DNA of 64,000 nucleotides. Origin: Falsirhodobacter sp. 20TX0035. Its GTDB lineage: Bacteria; Pseudomonadota; Alphaproteobacteria; Rhodobacterales; Rhodobacteraceae. This document shows, in pieces, positions 18,011 through 27,535 of this stretch. The notes beneath the pieces were generated by a model. The model was not told where the DNA came from and did not search any database. It worked only from the letters and a program-made list of their open reading frames with translations. Every line of letters starts with the position of its first letter. Position 1 is the stretch's first letter. The translations under genes were made by a program, and so were the position numbers. Location of the stretch: positions 1 to 64,000 of the forward strand of contig NZ_JAQMHV010000012.1 in the NCBI RefSeq assembly GCF_028307215.1, in the 5' to 3' direction.

Positions 18011-18627
18011 GTCTTGAAGATCCTCACATCCAGGGTTTCATGGCGCATCGCGGACAGATCGCCCGCGATGGTGGCCGAAGCGATGGCCGACAGCGGCGCC
18101 GTGGCCGCCCGTTCCGCCAGATCGTCGATCAGGGGGTGCAGCGCCTGCAACACCCGCTGCCCCTGCGTCTGGCCCAAGGGCACGAAGCGCGTGGCGCAGG
18201 CCACGAGGTTGCCGGCAAATCCGTGCAAAAACAGCGCCGCCACCTGCCGCGTGGACAGGTCCAGCGCGCGCGAGGCGGCGGCCACCGCCAGCGGCAGGGG
18301 CTGCGGGTCCACCGGCACGCCAAGCGCCGTCACGGTGGCGGCAAAGGCCGCGCCCTGCTCCTCCGTTTCCCGCAACCGCTCGGCCGAGGGGGCGAGGGCG
18401 CGGGCGATGTCGCGCAGATCCTCCCCCTCCCGCGCGCGGGCCAGCAGCACCGCGTCGGACCAGCCCGCGCCGATCCGCAGCACATCCGCAATCCACGCCT
18501 GCGCGCTGGCCGCGTCATGGACGGCGCCGTCGGCGATCGCCTGCTCCATCCCGTGGGAATAGGCGAAGCCGCCGGTGGGAAAGGCGGGCGACAGCCATTG
18601 CACCAGCCGCAGAAGGTCAGTGGGCAT
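18007..18627 (-). CDS. ureF: Urease accessory protein UreF
   Basis: A 206-residue all-helical chaperone that links UreD and UreG in the urease activation complex. The N-terminal block [27 protein letters not shown] is diagnostic. The start at 18627 (MPTDLLRL) overlaps the ureE end by 11 nt; an upstream in-frame start at 18705 would add 26 residues unlike the family. Confidence 0.95.
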   Translation of the reverse strand: MPTDLLRLVQWLSPAFPTGGFAYSHGMEQAIADGAVHDAASAQAWIADVLRIGAGWSDAVLLARAREGEDLRDIARALAPSAERLRETEEQGAAFAATVTALGVPVDPQPLPLAVAAASRALDLSTRQVAALFLHGFAGNLVACATRFVPLGQTQGQRVLQALHPLIDDLAERAATAPLSAIASATIAGDLSAMRHETLDVRIFKT

Positions 18628-19063
18628 GGCCCATCGTCCGCCCGTGACCATAGGCGCCGCCTTCGGGCGTGAACCGCTCCATCGATGGGCGGACGGTGGC
18701 GCCAAGGCCCTGAAGCATCCCTTCCAGCACGTGGTCGCGGCGGATCACCAGCCGGTCATGCTCGATCTGGCAGGGGGTGTGGCGGTTGCCGATGTGCCAA
18801 GCGAGGCGCGGCAGATCGCCCGTCACCACCAGCACGGGTTCCAGCGCGGCCGCCACCTCGATCACCGTGTCGCCGGCGATCAGCGCGTCGCCATGGTCCA
18901 GGCTGACCGTCTCCGGCAGGTCCACTAGGACCCCGCGCCCCGAGGCGCAGACCAAGCGCTTGCGCCGCAGGAAGCGCGCCTCGTAATCCAGAACCACTTT
19001 GTCGGCGGGATCGGTCCAGTCGCCCTTGCGGCGCAGGGCGGTGGCGGGGGGATGGTCGATCAT
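18617..19063 (-). CDS. ureE: Urease accessory nickel metallochaperone UreE
   Basis: A 148-residue UreE with an N-terminal peptide-binding domain and a C-terminal ferredoxin-like nickel-binding domain (AWHIGNRHTPCQIEHDRLVIRRDHVLE). The C-terminus has a modest His tail ([10 protein letters not shown]) rather than a long polyhistidine stretch, so nickel storage capacity is probably small. The start overlaps the allA stop as ATGA, placing urease assembly directly after the ureidoglycolate lyase that produces urea. Confidence 0.95.
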   Translation of the reverse strand: MIDHPPATALRRKGDWTDPADKVVLDYEARFLRRKRLVCASGRGVLVDLPETVSLDHGDALIAGDTVIEVAAALEPVLVVTGDLPRLAWHIGNRHTPCQIEHDRLVIRRDHVLEGMLQGLGATVRPSMERFTPEGGAYGHGRTMGHAH

Positions 19064-19548
19064 TCACTCGGTCCTTGGTCGATGATCACGGGCCGGTCCA
19101 GCCAGTGTTCCTGAAGGTTGGGGCTGTCGCCGATGCGGTCCACGACCGCGAACAGCCCCGGTGCGTGCAGCGGCGTCAGCACGCCGTGCCACGTGCCGCG
19201 ATGCAGGTTCACCCCCTGATGCGGTGCCGTCAGGAAGGCGCGGGGCGCGCCCGGCACCCCGCCCGCATCCGGCGCCACGATCACGAGGAACGGGTGTTCC
19301 GTCATGGGAAGAAAGGCCTGGCTGCCATGGGTGTGCCGCTCCAGCATCTCCAGCCGGTAGGGAAGGCTGCGCGGCTCGCCCCGGAAGATCGACAGGCCAA
19401 GGCGGCCACCCTCCGCCTCCATCCGCGCGCGGTCGTGGAAACGGGCGCAAAGGCCCGCGTTGATGATCTTGTCGGGATCGCCCGCGGCGTCCAGCACATC
19501 GCCGAACGGGGCAAAGGCGGCGGGGGTCAGGCGTTCGGTCCGGATCAT
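19060..19548 (-). CDS. allA: Ureidoglycolate lyase AllA
   Basis: A 162-residue cupin-type enzyme that cleaves ureidoglycolate to glyoxylate and urea. LTPAAFAPFGDVLD, the LEMLERHTHGSQAFLPM metal-proximal block and HRGTWHGVL are characteristic. The start MIRTERL at 19548 overlaps the allE stop; a longer reading from 19653 runs inside allE and was rejected. It is the last degradative enzyme before the urease accessory genes. Its products feed urease and the glcB product. Confidence 0.93.
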   Translation of the reverse strand: MIRTERLTPAAFAPFGDVLDAAGDPDKIINAGLCARFHDRARMEAEGGRLGLSIFRGEPRSLPYRLEMLERHTHGSQAFLPMTEHPFLVIVAPDAGGVPGAPRAFLTAPHQGVNLHRGTWHGVLTPLHAPGLFAVVDRIGDSPNLQEHWLDRPVIIDQGPSE

Positions 19549-20363
19549 CGCAGGCGCAACCCCGCATGCCGGTTCACGTCCTTGTAAAGAAGATAGCGGA
19601 ACGGCCCCGGCCCGGCGGCATAGCAGGCCTGCGGGCAGAAGGCGCGCAGCCACATGAAGTCGCCCGCCTCCACCTCCACCCAGTCCTGGTTCAGCTTGTA
19701 GACGGCCTTGCCCTCCAGCACGTAAAGGCCATGCTCCATCACATGCGTTTCCTCGAACGGGATGACGCCGCCGGGCTGGAAGGTGACGATGGTCACGTGC
19801 ATGTCGTGGCGCAGATCGGCCGGATCGACGAAGCGGGTGGTGGCCCAGGCCCCGTTCGTGTCGGGCATGGGGGTGGGGGCGATGTCGCCTTCATGCAGGA
19901 TCAGCGGTTCGGGGCGGTCCTGCCCCGCGCCGTCCCACAGCTTGCGGATCCAGTGGAAGCGCGCTGGCGTGTCGGCATGGTTGCGCAAGGTCCACGCGCA
20001 TCCGGCGGGAAGGTAGGCGTAGTGGCCAGCCCGTAGGGGATGCGCCTGCCCGTCGACCGTCAGGGTCGGGGTGCCGTCGGTCACGAACAGCACGCCCTGC
20101 GCGCCCGCCTCCGGCTCCGGCGCGTCGGAACCGCCGCCGGGGGCCACCTCCATCACGTATTGGCTGAAGGTTTCGGAAAAGCCGGTCATGGGGCGGGCGA
20201 TCAGCCACAGGCGCGTGTCTTCCCACCCCGGCAGGAAGCTGGTCACGATGTCGGAAAAAACGCCTTTCGGGATGAAGGCATAGGCGTCGGTGAAGACGGC
20301 GCGGCCGGTCATCAGTTGCGTCTGCGGCGGCAGGCCGCCCGTGGGAAAATGGTATTGCGTCAC
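19545..20363 (-). CDS. allE: (S)-ureidoglycine aminohydrolase (UglyAH, AllE/YlbA type)
   Basis: A 272-residue bicupin that releases ammonia from ureidoglycine to give (S)-ureidoglycolate. Two cupin halves are visible. The C-terminal one has the manganese-site pattern EETHVMEHGLYVLEGKAVY and, further on, WLRAFCPQACY. It starts at GTG 20363 (MTQYHFPTGGLPP), overlapping the puuE/uraD stop; without recognising GTG the frame would appear to run far upstream. Its presence implies an allantoate amidohydrolase elsewhere in the genome to produce ureidoglycine. Confidence 0.92.
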   Translation of the reverse strand: MTQYHFPTGGLPPQTQLMTGRAVFTDAYAFIPKGVFSDIVTSFLPGWEDTRLWLIARPMTGFSETFSQYVMEVAPGGGSDAPEPEAGAQGVLFVTDGTPTLTVDGQAHPLRAGHYAYLPAGCAWTLRNHADTPARFHWIRKLWDGAGQDRPEPLILHEGDIAPTPMPDTNGAWATTRFVDPADLRHDMHVTIVTFQPGGVIPFEETHVMEHGLYVLEGKAVYKLNQDWVEVEAGDFMWLRAFCPQACYAAGPGPFRYLLYKDVNRHAGLRLR

Positions 20364-21772
20364 AGCAGGGCTTTCAGGCGAAGAAGGGCGATGCGTTCCA
20401 CCTGACGGCAGGCGGTGGCGAATTCGGTGTCGCGGTCCTGGGCGACACGGGCGCGGAAGGCTTCCAGGATCTGCGCCTTCGTGTTGTCGCGCACTGCGAT
20501 GATGAACGGAAAGCCGTGGCGGGCAACATAGTCGGCGTTCAGGCGCTGGAACTCCGCCCGCTCGGCATCCGTCAGGGCATCCAGCCCGGCGCTGGCCTGT
20601 TCGGCGGTGCTGTCCGCCGTCAGCCGCCGCGCCGCCGCCAGCTTGCCCGCAAGGTCCGGATGGGCGTTCAGCACCCCCAGCCGTTCGGCGTCGCCTGCGC
20701 TGCGGAAGATGCGGCACAGTGCGTTGTGCAATCCCACCGCGCTGTCATGGGCGGGCCCAAGCTCCAGATCGAAGGCGCGGTCGGCGATCCACGGGGAATG
20801 TTCGAAGATGCCGCCGAAGCGGCCCACGAACGTCTCGCGGTCCATCTGCGACGGGCGTTCGCGCCGCACATGCGGATGATGGGCCGCCCAGTGGGCCGCG
20901 ATCTCCCCCCGCGTGGCGAACCATGCGCCGCCCGTCTGCAGCGCGTAGTCCAGAAACCGGATCAGCCCCGCCGCCTTGCCCGGACGCCCGATCAGGCGCG
21001 AATGCAGGCCGATCGACATCATCTTCGGCCGTCCGCGGTCGCCTTCGTCCCACAGCGTGTCGAAGGCGTCCTTCAGGTACTGGAAGAACTGCTCTCCGGT
21101 GATGTAGCCGGGGGCCGTGGCGAAGCGCATATCGTTCGCCTCCAGCGTATAGGGCAGGACCAGCTGGTCGCGCGCGCCCACCTCCAGCCAATGGGGCAGA
21201 TCGTCGTCATAGGTGTCAGAGATCCAGTCGAACGCGCCCGTTTCCGCCACCAGCCGCACGGTATTGGCCGAACAGCGGCCCGTGTACCAGCCGCGCGGCG
21301 GCGCGCCCACCACCTCGGTGTGCAGCCGGATGGCCTCGGCGATCTGGCGACGCTCCTCCGCCTCCTCCATCCCCCGATGTTCGACCCATTTCAGGCCGTG
21401 GGACGCGATTTCCCACCCCGCCGCGGTCATGGCCGCCATCTGTTCGGGGCTGCGGGCCAGCGCGGTCGCCACGCCGAAGATGGTCACCGGAAGGCCGCGC
21501 GCGGTGAAGATGTCGTGCAGCCGCCAGAATCCCGCCCGCGCGCCGTAGTCGTAGATCGACTCCATGTTCCAGTGCCGTTCGCCCGGCCACATGGTGGCGC
21601 CCGCAATGTCGGACAGAAACGCCTCGGACGCGGCGTCGCCGTGGAGGATGCAGTTCTCGCCCCCCTCCTCGTGGTTCAGGACAAGGCTGATGGCCAATTT
21701 CGCGCCGCCGGGCCAGGCCGCGTCGGGCGGGTTGGGGCCGTGGCCGGACAGGTTGCGGGGATAGCGGTTCAT
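20360..21772 (-). CDS. puuE: Fused PuuE allantoinase and UraD OHCU decarboxylase
   Basis: A 470-residue bifunctional protein. Residues 1-305 are a polysaccharide-deacetylase-fold, PuuE-type allantoinase (allantoin to allantoate): YPRNLSGHGPNPPDAAWPGGA, NHEEGGEN, the SHGLKWVEH and GWYTGRCSANT blocks, SIGLHSRLIGRPGK. Residues about 306-470 are a 2-oxo-4-hydroxy-4-carboxy-5-ureidoimidazoline decarboxylase (to S-allantoin): NALCRIFRSAG, the LNAHPDLAGKL histidine motif and the YVARHGFPFIIAVRD signature. The two consecutive steps are thus physically linked in reverse order along the chain. It starts one base after the uraH stop. Confidence 0.94.
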   Translation of the reverse strand: MNRYPRNLSGHGPNPPDAAWPGGAKLAISLVLNHEEGGENCILHGDAASEAFLSDIAGATMWPGERHWNMESIYDYGARAGFWRLHDIFTARGLPVTIFGVATALARSPEQMAAMTAAGWEIASHGLKWVEHRGMEEAEERRQIAEAIRLHTEVVGAPPRGWYTGRCSANTVRLVAETGAFDWISDTYDDDLPHWLEVGARDQLVLPYTLEANDMRFATAPGYITGEQFFQYLKDAFDTLWDEGDRGRPKMMSIGLHSRLIGRPGKAAGLIRFLDYALQTGGAWFATRGEIAAHWAAHHPHVRRERPSQMDRETFVGRFGGIFEHSPWIADRAFDLELGPAHDSAVGLHNALCRIFRSAGDAERLGVLNAHPDLAGKLAAARRLTADSTAEQASAGLDALTDAERAEFQRLNADYVARHGFPFIIAVRDNTKAQILEAFRARVAQDRDTEFATACRQVERIALLRLKALL

Positions 21773-21773
21773 C

Positions 21774-22094
21774 TCAGCTGCCCCGATAGGTGCTGAAGGC
21801 GAAGGGCGACAGCAGCAGCGGCACGTGATGATGCGCCCCCTCCCCCACTTTGAAGCGGATGGGGATCAGGTCGAGGAAGCTGTCCGGCTGCCCCGTCGCG
21901 CGCAGATAGTCACCCGCATGGAACCGGAGTTCATACGCCCCAGGCGGCAGGTCGGTCGCCAGGGGCGCGTCGGTGCGGCCGTCGGCGTTCGTCACCGCCC
22001 CGGCCAGCCGCGCCTCCCCCCACAACTCCACCCGCACGCCGGTGGCGGGGCGGCCTAAGGCCGTGTCCAGAACATGCGTCGTCAGTCGGGTCAT
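21774..22094 (-). CDS. uraH: 5-hydroxyisourate hydrolase (transthyretin-like)
   Basis: A 106-residue HIU hydrolase converting 5-hydroxyisourate to OHCU. It carries the N-terminal [12 protein letters not shown] signature, the central [16 protein letters not shown] and the C-terminal tetrapeptide YRGS that separates enzymes from true transthyretins. The length is standard and there is no signal peptide. The start overlaps the glcB stop by 4 nt. Its substrate would come from HpxO encoded upstream. Confidence 0.97.
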   Translation of the reverse strand: MTRLTTHVLDTALGRPATGVRVELWGEARLAGAVTNADGRTDAPLATDLPPGAYELRFHAGDYLRATGQPDSFLDLIPIRFKVGEGAHHHVPLLLSPFAFSTYRGS

Positions 22095-24214
22095 GCGGTT
22101 CCTTTCGCGATGCGGCGCCAATGGTGCAGCAACGGCTCGGTATACCCCGAGGGCTGGGTGGCCCCCTGCAGGATCAGGTCGCGGGCGGCGCGGAAGGCCG
22201 GTCCGTCCGGCGTCAGGGGGCGGTAGGCCGGATCGCCCGCGTTCTGCCGGTCCACCGTGGCGGCCATGCGGCGCAGCCCATCCTCGATCTGCGCGTCGGT
22301 GATCAGCCCGTGCATCCGCCAGTTCGCCAGGAACTGGGCCGAGATGCGGAGCGTCGCCCGATCCTCCATCAGCGCCACGTTGTCGATGTCGGGCACCTTG
22401 GAACAGCCGATCCCCTGATCCACCCACCGCACGACATAGCCGAGGATGGACTGGCAGTTGTTGTCGATCTCGCGCGCGATGGCCTCGGGCGACAGGTTGC
22501 GGGGGCCCATCAGCGGCGGGGTCAGAAGCGCGTCAAGATCGGGCGCACGGCCCCGCAGCGCATCCTGCCGCGCCGCCACGTCCACCTGATGATAATGCAT
22601 CGCGTGCAACACGGCCGCGGTGGGCGAGGGCACCCAGGCGGTGCTGGCACCCGCCTGCGGATGGGCGATCTTGGCGGCCAGCATCTCGGCCATCGCGTCG
22701 GGCTTGGCCCACATGCCCTTGCCGATCTGGCCCTTGCCGTTCAGGCCCGTGGCCAGCCCCGCATCGACATTGCCGTTCTCATACGCCGCCAGCCAGACCG
22801 CGTCCTTCATCTCGGCCTTGGGCAGGACGGGGCCCGCCTGCATCAGGGTGTGGATCTCATCCCCCGTGCGGTCCAGGAAGCCGGTGTTGATGAAGGCGAT
22901 GCGGCCCTTCAGCGCGCGGATGCATTCGCGCAGGTTGACAGAGGTGCGGCGTTCCTCATCCATCAGGCCCAGCTTCACGGTGCCGCGCGGCAGGTGCAGG
23001 ATGTCCTCCACCATGGCGAAGGTGCGGTCGGCAAAGGCGGCCTCGGCCGGCCCGTGCATCTTGGGCTTCACCACGTAGACGCTGGCGTGGCGAGAGTTCC
23101 GGAGGCCATCCATTTTCGCCAGATCGTGCATCCCGGCGGTAACGGTGATCAGCGCGTCCAGAAGCCCTTCCGGCACCTCCTGCCCGTCCAACCGCACGGC
23201 GTCGGTCGTCATCAGGTGGCCGACATTGCGCACCAGAAGAACGGCGCGGCCCGGCAGGGTCAGGGTGCCGCCATCCGGCGCGGTGAAGGTCCGGTCGGGG
23301 TTCAGGCGGCGCGTCACCTCCTGCCCGCCTTTGCGGAAGGTGTCCGCCAGGTCGCCCTTCATCAGGCCCAGCCAGTTGTCATAGGCCAGAACCTTGTCGG
23401 CAGCGTCCACGGCGGCCACGGAGTCCTCGCAGTCCTGAATGGCGGTCAGCGCCGCCTCCACCACCACGTCCCGCAGGCCCGAGGGACTGGCCGCCCCCAC
23501 GGGATGCGCCGGATCGAAGATCAGCTCGATGTGCAGCCCGTGATGGCAGAACAGGACCGACCCCGGAGCGTGGCCGGCAAAGGCCGCCGGATCCGCCAGC
23601 GCCCGCGCGCCGCCGTCGATCACCAGCGCCCTGTCCTTCACTGCGTAAGAGGACACGTCGGCGTGCGATCCCGCCGTCAGCGGCACCGCCTGATCCAGAA
23701 AGCGCGCCGCCGCCGCCACGGCCTGCGCCCCGCGCGCGGCGTCATAGCCCCCGCCCTGCGGCGCGCCGGGTAGCGCGTCGGTGCCATAGAACGCATCGTA
23801 AAGGCTGCCCCACCGCGCGTTCGCGGCGTTCAGCGCAAAGCGCGCGTTCATCACCGGCACGACCAGCTGCGGACCGGCCAGCTGCGCGATCTCCGGGTCG
23901 CAGGGACCGGTTTCGACCCGGAACTCCGGCCCTTCGGGCCGAAGGTAGCCGATGTCGGACAGGAAGGCCTTCCACGCCGGGGCGTCCCAGTCGCGGCCAC
24001 GCCGTGCGGTCAGCCAGTCATCGATCTGCGCCTGCATCCGGTCGCGGATGGCCAGAAGAGCGCGGTTCTCGAGCGCAAGCTCCGCCAGCAGACGGGAAAG
24101 GCCGGACCAGAAGGCGTCGGGCGTCAAGGGCAGGCCCGGCAGAAGGCGCGCCTCCACGAAGTCGGCCAGCGGAACGGCGACCTCAAGCCCCGCGCGTGTG
24201 GTATGGGTCGTCAT
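22091..24214 (-). CDS. glcB: Malate synthase G
   Basis: A 707-residue single-chain malate synthase G (glyoxylate plus acetyl-CoA to malate and CoA), normal for isoform [26 protein letters not shown]-like [37 protein letters not shown] and [12 protein letters not shown] mark the active site and acetyl-CoA region. The start at 24214 (MTTHTTRAG) overlaps the xdhC stop by 4 nt. Its position inside a purine operon fits a role in consuming glyoxylate released by AllA, rather than only serving the glycolate or acetate pathways. Confidence 0.96.
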   Translation of the reverse strand: MTTHTTRAGLEVAVPLADFVEARLLPGLPLTPDAFWSGLSRLLAELALENRALLAIRDRMQAQIDDWLTARRGRDWDAPAWKAFLSDIGYLRPEGPEFRVETGPCDPEIAQLAGPQLVVPVMNARFALNAANARWGSLYDAFYGTDALPGAPQGGGYDAARGAQAVAAAARFLDQAVPLTAGSHADVSSYAVKDRALVIDGGARALADPAAFAGHAPGSVLFCHHGLHIELIFDPAHPVGAASPSGLRDVVVEAALTAIQDCEDSVAAVDAADKVLAYDNWLGLMKGDLADTFRKGGQEVTRRLNPDRTFTAPDGGTLTLPGRAVLLVRNVGHLMTTDAVRLDGQEVPEGLLDALITVTAGMHDLAKMDGLRNSRHASVYVVKPKMHGPAEAAFADRTFAMVEDILHLPRGTVKLGLMDEERRTSVNLRECIRALKGRIAFINTGFLDRTGDEIHTLMQAGPVLPKAEMKDAVWLAAYENGNVDAGLATGLNGKGQIGKGMWAKPDAMAEMLAAKIAHPQAGASTAWVPSPTAAVLHAMHYHQVDVAARQDALRGRAPDLDALLTPPLMGPRNLSPEAIAREIDNNCQSILGYVVRWVDQGIGCSKVPDIDNVALMEDRATLRISAQFLANWRMHGLITDAQIEDGLRRMAATVDRQNAGDPAYRPLTPDGPAFRAARDLILQGATQPSGYTEPLLHHWRRIAKGTA

Positions 24215-25158
24215 CGGCACCTCCCTTTCTCCCCTTCCCGCAACCTTGATGGGCGGTCGGCCCGCTGGCAAGGGGCCGCGCGCCCCAGAAGCTGCGCCGC
24301 CACCCCCACCGCGATCTGCTGGGGATGCTTGCCAAGCGCCGGATCGCCGATGGGGCAGGCGATGCGGTCCGGGTCCTGCCCAAGCGCCCGCAGGCGGCGG
24401 GCAAAGCGTGCCTTCTTCGACTGCGACCCGATCAGCCCCGCCCAGCCGAAGCCGTGGCGCAGCAGGGCGTGGCAGATCGCCAGATCCAGCGCGTGGGAAT
24501 AGGTCAGGATCAGATGCTCCGCCTGCACCGGGGCGTGGGCGGCAAAGGGCACGGGGTCGGCGGCCCACAGCGGCGCCACCCCGTCGGGGATCACGTCCGG
24601 GAAGCGCGCGCGGTCCGTGTCGATCCACGTCACGTCAAAGCCCGGCAAGGGCGCCATCACGCCCACCAGCGCCCGCCCCACATGCCCCGCCCCCCAGATC
24701 CACAGGGGGCGGTCCGCCTCGGCCACAGGCTCCACCATCCAGCCACCGATCAGTTGCGGCGGCGGGCGGACACCCCGGTCGCGGGCCTGCGCCAAGATGC
24801 GGCGGACGGGCAAGGGCATCTCCCCCTCGCCCCGCGCAAGAACAGGGCCGGTCAGGGTGACTTCGGTGAACGGCTCCAGCAACAGGGTCACCGTGCCGCC
24901 GCAGCACTGGCCCAGCTTCGGCCCCAGCGGCATCCGCTCCAGCCGGGGCGCCGTGACCTGACGCGCCAGCCGGATTGCCTCCCATTCCAGCGCGCCGCCG
25001 CCGATGGTGCCTTCGGTCCCGCCGTCCCAGACCAGCATCGCGGCCCCGACCTCGCGCGGGGAGGATCCCTGATGCGCGGCCACCACCACGCGGACCACGC
25101 GGCCATGGCAGGCGACGGCGCGGCGCAGCGCCTCGATGTCGAACCCCCGCTCAGCCAC
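24211..25158 (-). CDS. xdhC: Xanthine dehydrogenase accessory protein XdhC
   Basis: A 315-residue molybdenum-cofactor binding chaperone that loads sulfurated Moco into XdhB. VVRVVVAAHQGSSPREVGAAMLV is the N-terminal XdhC block, GQCCGGTVTLLLEPF the conserved Cys-Cys-Gly-Gly segment, and LWIWGAGHVGRALV the Rossmann domain. The GTG at 25158 gives a typical N-terminus and an 8-nt overlap with xdhB. The next upstream start lies deep inside xdhB. Confidence 0.92.
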   Translation of the reverse strand: MAERGFDIEALRRAVACHGRVVRVVVAAHQGSSPREVGAAMLVWDGGTEGTIGGGALEWEAIRLARQVTAPRLERMPLGPKLGQCCGGTVTLLLEPFTEVTLTGPVLARGEGEMPLPVRRILAQARDRGVRPPPQLIGGWMVEPVAEADRPLWIWGAGHVGRALVGVMAPLPGFDVTWIDTDRARFPDVIPDGVAPLWAADPVPFAAHAPVQAEHLILTYSHALDLAICHALLRHGFGWAGLIGSQSKKARFARRLRALGQDPDRIACPIGDPALGKHPQQIAVGVAAQLLGRAAPCQRADRPSRLREGEKGRCR

Positions 25159-27535
25159 GCTGCCGCTCCACCGCCGCAAGGAGGCGTTCGGGCGTCGCGG
25201 GCGCGTCCAGCGCGACATAACGTGACCCGTTCCCGCAGGCCGCCACCGCGTCAGAAAGGGCGAGGAAGGCCGAGATGCCCAGCACGAAGGGCGGCTCCCC
25301 CACGGCCTTGGACTTGCCCACCGTCTCCTCGGGGTTCGGGCGGTCCCAAAGCTGCACGCGGAAATCGCGCGGGCGGTCGGAACAGGCCGGGATCTTGTAG
25401 GTGGATGGCGCGTGCGTCATCAGCCGCCCCTTGTTGTCCCAGACAAGCTCCTCGGTCGTCAGCCAGCCGGCGCCCTGCACGTATCCCCCCTCGATCTGGC
25501 CGATGTCCAGCGCGGGGTTCAGGCTGTGGCCGGTGTCGTGCAGGATGTCGGTGCGCAGGATGCGGTTCTCGCCCGTCAGGGTGTCGATCACCACCTCCGT
25601 CACCGCCGCCCCGTAGGAGAAATAGAGGAACGGCCGCCCCTGCCCCCGCAGCCGATCCCACGTGATCTTGGGCGTCGCATAATAGCCGGTGGCGGACAGG
25701 GACACGCGGGCCTGATAGGCCAGCGCCGCCACCTCGGCGAAGGTGTAGCCCTCGCCTCCCACCCGCACGCGGCCGGCGGCGAAGCGGACATCTTCCGGGC
25801 GGGCCTGATGGCGTTCGGCCAGAAACGCGACCAGCCGCCCGCGCAACGTTTCGCACGCGGCCTTCACCGCCATGCCGTTCAGGTCCGTGCCCGAGGATGC
25901 GGCCGTGGCCGAGGTGTTGGGCACCTTGCCCGTGTCTGTCGCGGTGATCCGCACATCCGCGACGTCGATCCCGAAGACGCCGGCCGCCACCTGCGCGACC
26001 TTCTGGAACAGGCCCTGCCCCATCTCGGTCCCGCCATGGTTCAGCTGGACCGAGCCGTCCTGATAGATGTGCACCAGCGCCCCCGCCTGATTCAGCCAGG
26101 TCAGGGTGAAGGCGATGCCGAACTTCACCGGCGTCAGCGCGATCCCGCGTTTCAGGACAGGGCTGGCCGCGTTCCAGTCGGCGATCCGCGCCCGGCGGGC
26201 GTGATAGTCGGACTGCACCGCCAGTTCGGCCACCAGCTCGTGCCCGATGAAATCCTCCACCGGCATGTGATAGGGGGTGGTCTGGGCCGTGCCGGGGTCT
26301 GGGCGCGGGGCGGGGCGCTCGATTCCCTCGGCGCCGCGTGTGGTCAGATCGGCCTTCGTGTCCACCCCCACCACCGGCTGGGGTTCGGGATCGGGCGCCG
26401 TGCCCATGCCGCGGTAGAAGTTCCGGCGCCGCACCTCCAGCGGGTCCATGCGCAGGGTGTGGGCGATGTGGTCGATCACCCGCTCGATCCCCAGCACGCC
26501 CTGCGGGCCGCCAAAGCCGCGATAGGCGGTGGCGGATTGGGTGTGGGTGCGCAGCCGGTGGCTTTCCACCCGGACCGCGGGAAGGAAGTAGGCGTTGTCC
26601 ACATGCAGCATCGCCCGGTCCGCCACTGCCAGCGACAGGTCCTGCGACCAGCCGCAGCGGAACAGGTGCCGGAAGTCCACGGCCCTGATGCGGCCCCCCT
26701 CATCGAAACCCGCGCGATACTCGATCCGCAGGTCGTGGCGCTTGCCGGTGATCATCATGTCGTCGTCGCGGTCATAGCGCATCTTGCAGGGCCGGCCCGT
26801 GCGGTGGGCCATCACGGCGCAGGCGATGGCGAGGGCGTTCCCCTGGCTTTCCTTGCCGCCGAAACCGCCGCCCATGCGCCGCACCTCCACGCGCACCGCG
26901 CTCATCGGCAGGTGCAGGGCGTGGGCGACCTTGTGCTGGATCTCCGTCGGGTGCTGGGTGGAGGCGTGGATCACCATACCGCCCCCTTCCTGCGGCAGGG
27001 CCAGCGCCACCTGACCTTCCAGATAAAAGTGCTCCTGCCCGCCGACCTCCATCCGCCCCTCGATCACGTGGGGCGCCGTGTCCAGGGCCGAAAGGTCGCC
27101 TTTCTGCCAGATGACAGGCCCCTCCTCGAACCGGCTGTTCGCGGCCAGCGCGTCGTCGATGGTCAGGAGGGCGGGCAGGGCGCGAATGGTCGCGCGGGCC
27201 AGCCGCGCGGCCCGGCGCGCCGCCCCGTGGCTGGCCGCGGCCACAAGAAACAGGGGCTGGCCCAGATACTGCACCGTCCCGCCCGCCAGCAGCGGTTCGT
27301 CATGGGCGGAAGGGGAGCAGTCGGGCATCGGGTCCAGATGGGCGATCACTTCCACCACGCCGGGGGCCGCGCGGACATCGGACAGGTCCAGATCCTCCAC
27401 CTCTCCATGCGCGACGGGGGACAGGCCGAACGCGAGATGCAACGTGTCGCGCGGCAGGGGGATGTCGTCGACATAGCGCGCCTCCCCCCGCACATGCAGG
27501 GGGGCCGCGTCATGCGGCAGCGGCTGGCCAATCAT
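25151..27535 (-). CDS. xdhB: Xanthine dehydrogenase, molybdopterin-binding large subunit XdhB
   Basis: A 794-residue Moco subunit of the bacterial alpha2-beta2 xanthine dehydrogenase (hypoxanthine and xanthine to urate, NAD+ as acceptor). Visible signatures are RMGGGFGGKESQ, TAYRGFGGPQG, the NHGGTEMGQGLFQKV molybdopterin contact and the catalytic glutamate in SKAVGEPPF near the C-terminus. The start MIGQPLPHD at 27535 overlaps the xdhA stop by 4 nt. Length and motifs are intact. Confidence 0.96.
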   Translation of the reverse strand: MIGQPLPHDAAPLHVRGEARYVDDIPLPRDTLHLAFGLSPVAHGEVEDLDLSDVRAAPGVVEVIAHLDPMPDCSPSAHDEPLLAGGTVQYLGQPLFLVAAASHGAARRAARLARATIRALPALLTIDDALAANSRFEEGPVIWQKGDLSALDTAPHVIEGRMEVGGQEHFYLEGQVALALPQEGGGMVIHASTQHPTEIQHKVAHALHLPMSAVRVEVRRMGGGFGGKESQGNALAIACAVMAHRTGRPCKMRYDRDDDMMITGKRHDLRIEYRAGFDEGGRIRAVDFRHLFRCGWSQDLSLAVADRAMLHVDNAYFLPAVRVESHRLRTHTQSATAYRGFGGPQGVLGIERVIDHIAHTLRMDPLEVRRRNFYRGMGTAPDPEPQPVVGVDTKADLTTRGAEGIERPAPRPDPGTAQTTPYHMPVEDFIGHELVAELAVQSDYHARRARIADWNAASPVLKRGIALTPVKFGIAFTLTWLNQAGALVHIYQDGSVQLNHGGTEMGQGLFQKVAQVAAGVFGIDVADVRITATDTGKVPNTSATAASSGTDLNGMAVKAACETLRGRLVAFLAERHQARPEDVRFAAGRVRVGGEGYTFAEVAALAYQARVSLSATGYYATPKITWDRLRGQGRPFLYFSYGAAVTEVVIDTLTGENRILRTDILHDTGHSLNPALDIGQIEGGYVQGAGWLTTEELVWDNKGRLMTHAPSTYKIPACSDRPRDFRVQLWDRPNPEETVGKSKAVGEPPFVLGISAFLALSDAVAACGNGSRYVALDAPATPERLLAAVERQRG

